A stretch of 6,046 nt of DNA from Nitrospira sp. (GTDB lineage Bacteria > Nitrospirota > Nitrospiria > Nitrospirales > Nitrospiraceae), in the NCBI GenBank assembly GCA_029858925.1, contig JAOUEB010000095.1:1-6046 (forward strand), written 5' to 3'. The translations under genes were made by a program, and so were the position numbers. The notes below the pieces were generated by a model. It worked only from the letters and a program-made list of their open reading frames with translations, was not told the DNA's origin and ran no database searches. This document shows positions 1-6,046 of the stretch, in pieces (position 1 is the first letter of the stretch; the number at the start of each line of letters is the position of its first letter).

Positions 1-40
1 AAGCGTGAAGCGCACGAACCGTCCAATCCGCACCACTTTC

Positions 41-131
41 CACTTGCTACTCGCTACTCGCCACTCGCTACTCGCTACTCGCTACTTGCCACTCGCCATT
101 TGCTACTTACTACTCGCTACTTGCCACTCGC
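41..131. repeat. Tandem heptamer array, 13 uninterrupted units
   Basis: Thirteen contiguous 7-base units of consensus YACTYGC fill this stretch exactly, with no insertion or deletion. The commonest unit is TACTCGC (five copies), followed by CACTCGC and TACTTGC. Single variants are CACTTGC, CATTTGC and TACTTAC. Every difference between units is a transition (C/T or G/A), at unit positions 1, 3, 5 and 6. A degenerate unit, CACTTTC, may precede the array at 34-40. The array is intergenic, ending 42 bases before the rfaE2 start, and a 7-base period would shift any reading frame, so coding is unlikely. Heptanucleotide short tandem repeats of this kind are known from cyanobacteria; no function can be read from the sequence here. 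Confidence 0.93.
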
Positions 132-138
132 CCAGCTC

Positions 139-167
139 TTTCCATCTCCGAACGCGGCAGGTATGAT
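139..167 (+). promoter_or_regulatory. Candidate sigma-70-type promoter for rfaE2
   Basis: TATGAT at 162-167 matches the -10 consensus at five of six positions. TTTCCA at 139-144 matches the -35 consensus at four of six. The spacer between them is exactly 17 bases. The expected transcription start falls at about 174, on or next to the first ATG of rfaE2, which would make the message leaderless or nearly so. The element begins just after the heptamer array. It is a pattern match only; a chance match is possible, and the true promoter could lie upstream of the window. Confidence 0.4.
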
Positions 168-173
168 GGGGCC

Positions 174-656
174 ATGTCCGGCAAGATCATGACCCGCGCG
201 CAATTGCTTCCGGTCCTCGAACAGGCGCGCGCGCAGAGCCAAAAGATCGTCTTCACCAACGGCTGCTTCGACCTGATGCATGTGGGCCACGTCCGGTACC
301 TCCAAGCAGCGAAAGCCCTCGGGCACCTGCTCGTGGTCGGCGTGAACAGCGATGCCTCGGTGCGCGGTTTGGATAAAGGCACGGATCGTCCGATTGTGCC
401 GGAGGCCCAGCGGGCCGAAGTGCTAGCCGCCTTGGGGTGCGTGGATTATGTCGTGATATTCGCGGAACCGGACCCCGAGCAGTTGATCGCCGCTTTGCAG
501 CCAGACGTCTTGGTAAAAGGCGGAGATTGGGCAATCGACAAAATCGTCGGCCGCGCGATCGTCGAGGCCCGCGGCGGCAGGGTGACAACCATCCCGTTGG
601 TTGCCGGCCTGTCCACCACCGCGCTTCTTCAACGTATTCGTTCGACTGCGACGTGA
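174..656 (+). CDS. rfaE2: D-glycero-beta-D-manno-heptose 1-phosphate adenylyltransferase (RfaE2)
   Basis: This 160-residue cytoplasmic enzyme transfers AMP from ATP to heptose 1-phosphate, making the ADP-heptose used for the lipopolysaccharide inner core. It is a single nucleotidyltransferase (cytidylyltransferase-like) domain. The N-terminal signature TNGCFDLMHVGHVRYL spans residues 28-43, with the nucleotide-binding HxGH at 36-39. The family motif VKGGDW is at 114-119 and STT at 147-149 near the C-terminus. In many proteobacteria this domain is fused behind the heptose kinase in HldE; here it stands alone, and its length is normal for the separate form. The kinase is not in the window. The first ATG (174) has no convincing Shine-Dalgarno, and an in-frame ATG at 189 (residue 6) is a possible alternative. 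Its TGA overlaps the mfd start by one base. Related adenylyltransferases share the fold, but the motif set favours RfaE2. Confidence 0.93.
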   Translation: MSGKIMTRAQLLPVLEQARAQSQKIVFTNGCFDLMHVGHVRYLQAAKALGHLLVVGVNSDASVRGLDKGTDRPIVPEAQRAEVLAALGCVDYVVIFAEPDPEQLIAALQPDVLVKGGDWAIDKIVGRAIVEARGGRVTTIPLVAGLSTTALLQRIRSTAT

Positions 657-3600
657 TGCTGTCCGACGCCGGCGCAGACTCCCCAGCATGGCTCGCTCCA
701 CTCCGCTCGGCGCTGGACCAGGACCGAGCCCGCGCCTGCCTCACAGGATTGCACGGCTCGACGCCGGCCTGCGCGCTCACCCTCTTGACCCAGACTTTGA
801 CAGGCCCATCGACGCGGTCCCGTCCGTGGGTCGTCTTGACCCCCGACGACGCATCGGCTGAACGAATCTTCAACGACCTACAGTTTTTTCACGGCCTCAT
901 GGGCCTCCCACTCGACCGTCTCGCCTTGTTTCCTGAATGGGAGACACTGCCCTACGAGGAAACGGCGCCGCATGTGGGATTGATCGCGCGACGGATGACG
1001 ACGCTGCATCGGCTGCTCACCGGCTCATCCCTGGTGCTGGTCACGTCCGTTACCGCCGCCATGCATCGCCTGATTCCCCGCTCCACGTTCGAAGAGGCAG
1101 TGCTGCGATTCAAGACGGGCGGCGTCTGTGAACGCGAACCGTTTCTGACGGGCCTGCTGCGCCTGGGCTACCGGCGTGTATCGGTTGTTGAAATCCCCGG
1201 CGAGTTCAGCGTCCGGGGAGGCATCGTCGACATTTTCTCAACCGCCTATGCCGATCCGATTCGCCTCGAATTTCTTGGAGACCAGGTCGAATCGATCCGC
1301 CTATTCGATTCCTCGACGCAGACCTCGATCGAGACACTGCGTGAGGGTGTCGTCCTGCCGGCACGGGAGTTTCTTCGCCCCGCCGATGCTCCGGATACGC
1401 TCGCGCCGATCCCCCCGGACGCCGAATGGCGCAGCCCCGATCTCTATGCGCAAATGGACCAGCTATTCGACTACCTGCCTGCTCCGCCCTGCCTGGTCCT
1501 CGATCAGCCCGAGGCGCTGAAGATGGCCTGCAAGACCGCCTGGGAGAAAATCGACGACGGGTATCTCCGGCATGTCGACCGGGACGCCTCACAGCCATAT
1601 CCGACGCCGGAGCGGCTCTTTCTGCAGTGGAATGAACTTGAACGAACCTCTGCATCCTGGCCGGCGCTGGCACTGGAACCTCTGGCGGCTCCGGACGATT
1701 CCTGGACCCCGATATTGTCCTTTGCCGGGCAGACGCCTGCCGCCATTGGACTGGGCGTGAGAGGCACCCCCTTTACTCAAACCCTCAGCCTGTTGGATCG
1801 CGTGAGGGACGAACATCGGGTCATCGTGGTGGCCCGAAGCCGCGGACAGGTCGATCGGCTGCTGGCTCTCCTCCGAGAGCATGATCTGCCGGCCGATGAA
1901 TGGACCGCATCGGCCTGGGCACGCCATAGCGCAGGCAAGCTCCCATTCTATATCGCGCACGGCGATCTGTCGGCGGGGTTTCTTTCAAACGATCTTCGTC
2001 TCGCCCTCCTGACCGAAGAAGAACTCTTTGCAAAAGGCGCGCGGCACAAGCCACAACCGAAGACCAAAACGGCCACGTTCCTGTCTTCATTGGAAGACCT
2101 CAACATCGGCGACTATGTGGTCCATGTCCAACACGGCATCGCCAAATACCGGGGACTCAAACGCCTCGCCGTCCAGGACTTCGAGGGTGATTATTTGATT
2201 TTGGAGTTTGCCGGCGGCGATACGCTCTATGTCCCGCTCGATCGCCTGAACCAAGTCCAGCGCTACAGCGGAGCCGAAAGCCATGGTCCCCGGCTCGATC
2301 GCCTCGGCGGCACCAGTTGGGCCAAGACCACGGCGCGGGTGAAAAAGGACATCGAAGAGATGGCTCATGAGTTGGTCGATCTCTATGCCAACCGCGAGCT
2401 GGTGAAGCGGAATGCCTATGGGGCATCCAGCACGCTCTACCACGAGTTTGAGGCGGCGTTCGAATACGAGGAGACGCCGGACCAGCTCAACGCTATCCGC
2501 GACATCATCCGCGACCTGGAATCGACGAAACCGATGGACCGGCTCGTCTGCGGCGATGTCGGGTACGGCAAAACGGAGGTGGCCATGCGCGCCGCCTTCA
2601 AAGCCGTGGAACATGGCCGCCAGGTCGCGGTGCTGGTGCCGACCACGCTGCTGGCCCACCAGCATTATGACAACTTCGTGGAACGATTCGCTCCGTTTCC
2701 AGCCCGCGTAGGGCTGCTCTCGCGATTCCAATCACCCAAGGACATCAAGGCAGTGCTCAAGGATGTCGCGGCCGGCCTTGTCGACGTCATGATCGGCACC
2801 CACCGCCTCCTCCAGAAAGACGTCACGTTTCGCGATCTCGGCCTCGTCATTATCGACGAAGAGCAGTGGTTCGGCGTGAAACACAAGGAACGGCTCAAAC
2901 AGCTTCGCACCCAGGTCGATGTGCTGACCTTGACCGCCACACCCATCCCACGCACACTTCAGATGGCCATGTCGAGCGTCCGCGACCTCTCCATCATCGA
3001 TACCCCGCCGGCCGGCCGCCTGGCGATCAAGACCGACGTCATCCGTTCCAGCGACAAAGCCGTGCAGGACGCGATTCTGCGCGAACTGGGCCGGGGCGGG
3101 CAAGTCTACTTCGTGCATAACCGGGTCGAAACCATGGAACAGATCGGCGCGTGGCTTCGCCGGCTGGTCCCGGAAGCCCGCATGGTGATGGCGCACGGCC
3201 AAATGGACGCCAAACCGCTGGAAGCGGTCATGCTCAAATTCGTGAAGCATGAGGCGGACGTCTTGATCGCCTCGGCCATCATCCAGTCCGGCCTCGATGT
3301 CTCGAACGCCAACACGATCATCGTGAACCGGGCCGACATGTTTGGCCTCGCGCAGCTGTACCAACTGCGCGGGCGCGTCGGGCGCGGAGGCGAGCAAGCC
3401 TTCGCCTATTTTCTGATTCCCGACGAAGGCACATTGACCGGCGACGCACAAAAACGGTTGATTGCGATCCAACAGTTCACAGAGCTGGGGGCAGGATTCC
3501 GCATCGCCGCCGCGGACCTCGAAATCCGTGGCGCCGGGAATCTCTTGGGCAAACAGCAATCCGGCCACATTGCCGCCATCGGTCTGGATCTGTACATGCA

Positions 3601-4129
3601 AATGGTCGAACAGGCGGTCCAACGCCTCAAGGGCCTGATCGTAGAGGACGAGCCGGACCCGACCCTGCAACTGCCGGTATCCGCCTTCATCCCTGAAAAT
3701 TATGTGGCCGACCCGCATCAACGGCTTTCGCTCTATAAACGGCTGACTGCTTGCAACCAAGTCGGCGAGCTGGCATTGCTGCACGGAGAAATCCAGGATC
3801 GGTACGGCCATCCACCGGAACCGGTCGAACGGCTGCTGGAGGTCATGCAGCTCCGCGTCCATGCCAAACGCCTGCGTCTCACCTCGATCGAGGTGCATCA
3901 GAAGTCGGTCACCGTATCGTTCGGTCCCAAAGCGGCGGTGTCCGAGAAATCCGTCAATCAGTTGATGGATCGGCTTAAAAAGCGCTTGCGGTTCCTCAGC
4001 CCCCTCTCATTCGAAATCCAATTTCCGAGCGAAGGCTGGCCGGCAATGTTCTCGGAACTCAACACAACCTTGCAAAGCCTCAGCCTCTGTGATACCAACA
4101 CAACCGGAAAGGATGCCGCTGGCTCGTGA
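656..4129 (+). CDS. mfd: Transcription-repair coupling factor Mfd
   Basis: Mfd is a cytoplasmic DNA translocase that removes RNA polymerase stalled at lesions and recruits UvrA for excision repair. The predicted protein has 1157 residues, close to the 1148 of E. coli Mfd. The UvrB-like N-terminal module includes PEWETLPYEE around residue 95 and an RGGIVDIF segment near 187. The RNA-polymerase-interacting domain starts near 482 (IGDYVVHVQHGIAKYRG). The RecG-like helicase module has Walker A GDVGYGKTE (lysine 639), a DEEQ box (734-737), TATPIPRTLQMAM, and QLRGRVGR (arginine 905 begins RGRVGR). A TRG-like segment follows (LEIRGAGNLLG), and the C-terminal TRCF domain begins near 1007. The open frame extends upstream to an ATG at 437, but that stretch lies inside rfaE2. 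The ATG at 656, in a TGATG overlap, gives a normal N-terminus and implies translational coupling. The helicase motifs carry unusual residues (tryptophan 738, glutamine 877). Confidence 0.97.
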   Translation: MLSDAGADSPAWLAPLRSALDQDRARACLTGLHGSTPACALTLLTQTLTGPSTRSRPWVVLTPDDASAERIFNDLQFFHGLMGLPLDRLALFPEWETLPYEETAPHVGLIARRMTTLHRLLTGSSLVLVTSVTAAMHRLIPRSTFEEAVLRFKTGGVCEREPFLTGLLRLGYRRVSVVEIPGEFSVRGGIVDIFSTAYADPIRLEFLGDQVESIRLFDSSTQTSIETLREGVVLPAREFLRPADAPDTLAPIPPDAEWRSPDLYAQMDQLFDYLPAPPCLVLDQPEALKMACKTAWEKIDDGYLRHVDRDASQPYPTPERLFLQWNELERTSASWPALALEPLAAPDDSWTPILSFAGQTPAAIGLGVRGTPFTQTLSLLDRVRDEHRVIVVARSRGQVDRLLALLREHDLPADEWTASAWARHSAGKLPFYIAHGDLSAGFLSNDLRLALLTEEELFAKGARHKPQPKTKTATFLSSLEDLNIGDYVVHVQHGIAKYRGLKRLAVQDFEGDYLILEFAGGDTLYVPLDRLNQVQRYSGAESHGPRLDRLGGTSWAKTTARVKKDIEEMAHELVDLYANRELVKRNAYGASSTLYHEFEAAFEYEETPDQLNAIRDIIRDLESTKPMDRLVCGDVGYGKTEVAMRAAFKAVEHGRQVAVLVPTTLLAHQHYDNFVERFAPFPARVGLLSRFQSPKDIKAVLKDVAAGLVDVMIGTHRLLQKDVTFRDLGLVIIDEEQWFGVKHKERLKQLRTQVDVLTLTATPIPRTLQMAMSSVRDLSIIDTPPAGRLAIKTDVIRSSDKAVQDAILRELGRGGQVYFVHNRVETMEQIGAWLRRLVPEARMVMAHGQMDAKPLEAVMLKFVKHEADVLIASAIIQSGLDVSNANTIIVNRADMFGLAQLYQLRGRVGRGGEQAFAYFLIPDEGTLTGDAQKRLIAIQQFTELGAGFRIAAADLEIRGAGNLLGKQQSGHIAAIGLDLYMQMVEQAVQRLKGLIVEDEPDPTLQLPVSAFIPENYVADPHQRLSLYKRLTACNQVGELALLHGEIQDRYGHPPEPVERLLEVMQLRVHAKRLRLTSIEVHQKSVTVSFGPKAAVSEKSVNQLMDRLKKRLRFLSPLSFEIQFPSEGWPAMFSELNTTLQSLSLCDTNTTGKDAAGS
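4106..4113 (+). promoter_or_regulatory. Purine-rich ribosome-binding-site candidate for the lipoprotein gene
   Basis: GGAAAGGA lies inside the end of mfd, 12 bases before the GTG at 4126. The spacing is a little long. It still supports the GTG over the later in-frame ATGs at 4153 and 4156, which have no comparable sequence ahead of them. Coupling through the GTGA overlap could make a strong site unnecessary. Confidence 0.4.
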
Positions 4130-5052
4130 TCAACACCCGCACCCCACGCCTGATGATGTCACTCTGCGTCCGTTGCGCCGACCAGACTCCCTTCTGTCTG
4201 CCCCTGCTTCTCGCAGGCCTACTGGCCGGGTCGGGACTGGCGCTCTCCAGCTGCTCGCCGCAGCACGAGGAACCGGTCGTGGCGCTGGTGAATGGACGAG
4301 CCATTACGAAAACCGAGTTCGACATGCATTGGGGCGAACTCTCGGAGGCCACACGCGACCGCTACACGAAGGTGGGTGGAAAACGGCAGTTCCTCGACGA
4401 ACTCATCACCCGGGAACTCCTCATGCAGGAAGCCCGCCGACGGGGGCTCGATCAAAACGACGCAATCCGAGACAAAGCCCAACGATATAAAGAGCAATTG
4501 ATTCTCGACGAGCTGTTGAAGGACAAGCTCCAATCCAAGGTGGAGATCACCCAAAACGAACTCGACGCCTATTATGAGGCGCATGCGCGCGAACTCTTGG
4601 ACCCGCTCAAAGTACAGGTCTCGCTGATGTTGTTGCCGAATTTCCCAGCGGCCAAAGATCTCGAAACGCAGGTCAATCGCGGAGGAAGCTTCGCCGGTTT
4701 CGCCAAGCGCTATTCGATCGACGAGAAAACGAAAGCGCAGGGCGGTGATCTCGGTCCGTACCGACGAGGCTTGGTCATTCCCGAAGTCGATGCGGTCATC
4801 CGAACCCTCAAGCCGGGGCTGGTGAGCGCTCCCATCAAGACCGAGAGCGGCTATTATCTGGTCATGACCACCCCCCTCGACAAAGAAATCATCCAGGCCG
4901 ACTTGGCCACCCAAGAACGGCTTCGCCAGGAACTGCTGGCCGACAAGCGCCGAAAGCGGTTCGAGGAAGTCATCACCGATATCCGGACCAATGCGACGAT
5001 TCGACTCGCCGACGCCTCCCGTCATATTACCGACGATGCAGGCAAGCCGTAG
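4126..5052 (+). CDS. Lipoprotein with SurA/PpiC-type parvulin domain
   Basis: This is a predicted 308-residue periplasmic peptidyl-prolyl isomerase-like chaperone anchored by a lipid. The N-terminal hydrophobic segment (about 25-40) ends in a lipobox, LSSC, with cysteine 43 as the likely lipidated residue. A SurA N-domain-like helical region follows (VVALVNGRAITKTEF at 51-65, then ELITRELLMQEA-type helices to about 150). The parvulin domain covers about 161-250, with QGGDLGPYRRG at 205-215 and SGYYLVM at 241-247. Both histidines usual in active parvulins are replaced (leucine 167 and tyrosine 244 by my alignment), so isomerase activity is doubtful and a chaperone role is more likely. The GTG start overlaps the mfd stop by four bases; ATGs at codons 10 and 11 are alternatives. 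The pre-lipobox segment unusually holds three cysteines (14, 17, 24). PrsA-like foldase is another possible name; I assign no symbol. Confidence 0.85.
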   Translation: MINTRTPRLMMSLCVRCADQTPFCLPLLLAGLLAGSGLALSSCSPQHEEPVVALVNGRAITKTEFDMHWGELSEATRDRYTKVGGKRQFLDELITRELLMQEARRRGLDQNDAIRDKAQRYKEQLILDELLKDKLQSKVEITQNELDAYYEAHARELLDPLKVQVSLMLLPNFPAAKDLETQVNRGGSFAGFAKRYSIDEKTKAQGGDLGPYRRGLVIPEVDAVIRTLKPGLVSAPIKTESGYYLVMTTPLDKEIIQADLATQERLRQELLADKRRKRFEEVITDIRTNATIRLADASRHITDDAGKP

Positions 5053-5067
5053 CCTCCCTTTTCGCTC

Positions 5068-5097
5068 TCCACAAGACCGACTCGTTTCGTGTAGAAT
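5068..5097 (+). promoter_or_regulatory. Weak promoter-like pair ahead of the second chaperone gene
   Basis: TAGAAT at 5092-5097 matches the -10 consensus at five of six positions, and TCCACA at 5068-5073 matches the -35 at four of six, with an 18-base spacer. A start near 5104 would leave a leader of about 40 bases. The -10 box overlaps the left arm of the inverted repeat at 5093-5115. This is a pattern match only; the gene may instead be read through from the upstream unit. Confidence 0.25.
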
Positions 5098-5115
5098 CGG
5101 TTGGTTACCGATTCT
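5093..5115. repeat. Perfect 9-bp inverted repeat (hairpin) between the chaperone genes
   Basis: AGAATCGGT (5093-5101) and ACCGATTCT (5107-5115) are exact reverse complements separated by the 5-base loop TGGTT. The arms are four of nine G or C. No T-run follows, so it is not a classical intrinsic terminator. It ends 14 bases before the Shine-Dalgarno of the next gene. Possible roles are an operator, a leader hairpin affecting translation or mRNA stability, or a weak processing or termination site. Confidence 0.75.
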
Positions 5116-5129
5116 CCATCCTTCGTGAC

Positions 5130-5135
5130 AAGGAG
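5130..5135 (+). promoter_or_regulatory. Shine-Dalgarno that fixes the GTG start at 5145
   Basis: AAGGAG at 5130-5135 is a strong match to the anti-Shine-Dalgarno complement. It sits 9 bases before the GTG at 5145, an ideal distance. The first in-frame ATG (5175) is 39 bases away and has no site of its own, so the GTG is the better start. Confidence 0.75.
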
Positions 5136-5144
5136 CGTGGACTC

Positions 5145-6046
5145 GTGCCGCCCGTTTCGCGCAGACAACATCTGATGATCCGACTCAAGACCCTATTGCT
5201 GTCGATCAGCCTCCTGGCGCTGCCTCCGGCCGTCGCGTCGGCTCATCTCGAAGACCGCATCGTCGCTGTGGTGAATTCCGACCTCATTATGCTGTCGGAC
5301 GTCAAACGCGAGCTGGCTCCGCAACAAGAGCGCATCACACAACAACACCGGGGAGACGATCTCGCGCAGCGATTGAAAATGGCGGAGTACATGGCGCTCA
5401 CGAAGATGATCGAGCGGAAGTTGCAACTTCAAGAAGCCAAAGCGCGAAAGGTGGAGGTGTCGGATCAGGAAGTGGAAATCGCGTTCGAGCAGATGAAACG
5501 GCAGGGCGGAGCCATCGATCCGTCGAATTCTCAGAACGCGCGGGTTGTCCGGGATCAACTGATGCTGCTGAAAGTGGTGGACCGAGAAGTGCGCGGCAAC
5601 GTGATGGTCGGGGAATCCGAAATGAAACGGTACTATCAGGGGCATCGCGACCGCTTCGCCCTTCCAGAAGAATATACGTTGAGTCAGATCCTCGTGCCGT
5701 CCCGCTCCCCTGGCGAGACGGCCGATGCGCTGGCCAAAATACGCAGGGCAATGGATGAATTGAAGCGCGGCGAGAAGTTCGAGGATGTGGCATTGCAATA
5801 TTCAGACGGGCCGAATGCCTTGCAAGGCGGACGGATTGGATTCGTGCGTCGCGGTGAGCTCTTGCCTGCCATCGAGCGGGCGATCGCGCCACTCGTTCCC
5901 GGTGGCATCTCCGACATCGTCGAGAGCGCCGCCGGGTTTCATATCTTTCGATTGGAGGATAAGAAACCCAAGCAATATCGCCCGTTCGAGGAAGTGAAAT
6001 ACGAAATCCAGGGATTGGTCTTTGAGCAGAAAACAGAAGACGGCTT
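5145..6046 (+). CDS. surA: SurA-like periplasmic parvulin chaperone (3' end outside window)
   Basis: This gene is open to the right edge: 300 codons are visible and no stop is reached. The product looks like a secreted chaperone for outer-membrane proteins. From the GTG start it has a basic n-region (arginines 6, 7 and 13, lysine 15), a hydrophobic core at about 16-31 and a signal-peptidase I site ASA at 31-33, giving mature HLEDRIVAVVN. A SurA N-terminal helical domain follows (about 35-165). A first parvulin domain spans about 175-275, with QGGRIGFVRRGELLP from 227 and GFHIF at 264-268. The first usual parvulin histidine is glutamine 181 (LSQILV), while histidine 266 is kept. A second parvulin domain, as in E. 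coli SurA, could lie beyond the edge. The signal peptide has no lipobox, unlike its upstream neighbour. The symbol rests on domain layout, so a SurA-like paralogue remains possible. Confidence 0.85.
   Translation, partial: MPPVSRRQHLMIRLKTLLLSISLLALPPAVASAHLEDRIVAVVNSDLIMLSDVKRELAPQQERITQQHRGDDLAQRLKMAEYMALTKMIERKLQLQEAKARKVEVSDQEVEIAFEQMKRQGGAIDPSNSQNARVVRDQLMLLKVVDREVRGNVMVGESEMKRYYQGHRDRFALPEEYTLSQILVPSRSPGETADALAKIRRAMDELKRGEKFEDVALQYSDGPNALQGGRIGFVRRGELLPAIERAIAPLVPGGISDIVESAAGFHIFRLEDKKPKQYRPFEEVKYEIQGLVFEQKTEDG

Noticed and set aside
3..8. GCG TGA as the end of an upstream gene
   Set aside because: Only two codons would be visible and nothing supports the frame, so it is not annotated.
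41..131. Heptamer array as a CRISPR array
   Set aside because: The units are 7 bases and directly abut, with no spacers.
437..655. Upstream extension of the mfd frame to an ATG at 437
   Set aside because: It lies entirely within rfaE2, its translation is arginine-rich and unlike Mfd, and the ATG at 656 gives the expected N-terminus and length.
2087..2731. Minus-strand open frame (214 codons) opposite mfd
   Set aside because: Same situation: a mirror of codon bias in mfd with no domain signature or start context.
2732..3898. Long minus-strand open frame (388 codons) opposite mfd
   Set aside because: It is antisense to conserved helicase motifs, its translation resembles no family I know, and long antisense frames are common opposite high-GC genes.
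4219..5025. Minus-strand open frame (268 codons) opposite the lipoprotein gene
   Set aside because: The plus strand has a clear lipobox and parvulin domain; the antisense product has no recognisable motif.
5093..5115. Inverted repeat as an intrinsic terminator
   Set aside because: No T-run follows, the stem is only moderately GC-rich, and it sits close to the next gene's ribosome-binding site.
5193..5798. Minus-strand open frame (201 codons) opposite the SurA-like gene
   Set aside because: The plus strand carries a good Shine-Dalgarno, signal peptide and parvulin domain; the antisense frame is a shadow.

Overview
The window is high-GC, Gram-negative-type chromosomal DNA. Four genes lie on the plus strand: a stand-alone heptose-1-phosphate adenylyltransferase (rfaE2/hldE C-terminal type), the transcription-repair coupling factor Mfd, a lipoprotein with a SurA/PpiC-type parvulin domain, and a second secreted SurA-like chaperone that runs off the right edge. 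An ADP-heptose (LPS core) enzyme next to periplasmic outer-membrane-protein chaperones implies an organism with an outer membrane. The split RfaE2 (no fused kinase) and the style of the Mfd and SurA proteins fit Nitrospirota or a neighbouring phylum. That placement is inference from general familiarity, not something the sequence proves.

Layout. Bases 1-173 contain no gene I can support. Their main content is a 91-base array of 13 uninterrupted heptamers (41-131), followed by a candidate promoter whose -10 box sits only 6 bases before the first ATG. rfaE2 (174-656) overlaps mfd by one base (TGATG), and mfd (656-4129) overlaps the lipoprotein gene by four bases (GTGA). These three therefore look like one translationally coupled transcription unit. 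A 92-base gap (5053-5144) follows. It holds a perfect 9-bp inverted repeat, a weak promoter-like pair and a strong Shine-Dalgarno that fixes a GTG start for the last gene (5145 to beyond 6046).

How the genes fit together. RfaE2 supplies the nucleotide-activated heptose for lipopolysaccharide core. The two parvulin-type proteins probably escort outer-membrane proteins across the periplasm, one anchored by a lipid and one soluble. Mfd is a cytoplasmic repair factor with no evident mechanistic link to the others. Most of the window is ordinary housekeeping sequence, and I see no clear new system. The points most worth a second look are the heptamer array, the missing parvulin histidines in both chaperones, the altered helicase motifs of Mfd and the hairpin before the last gene.
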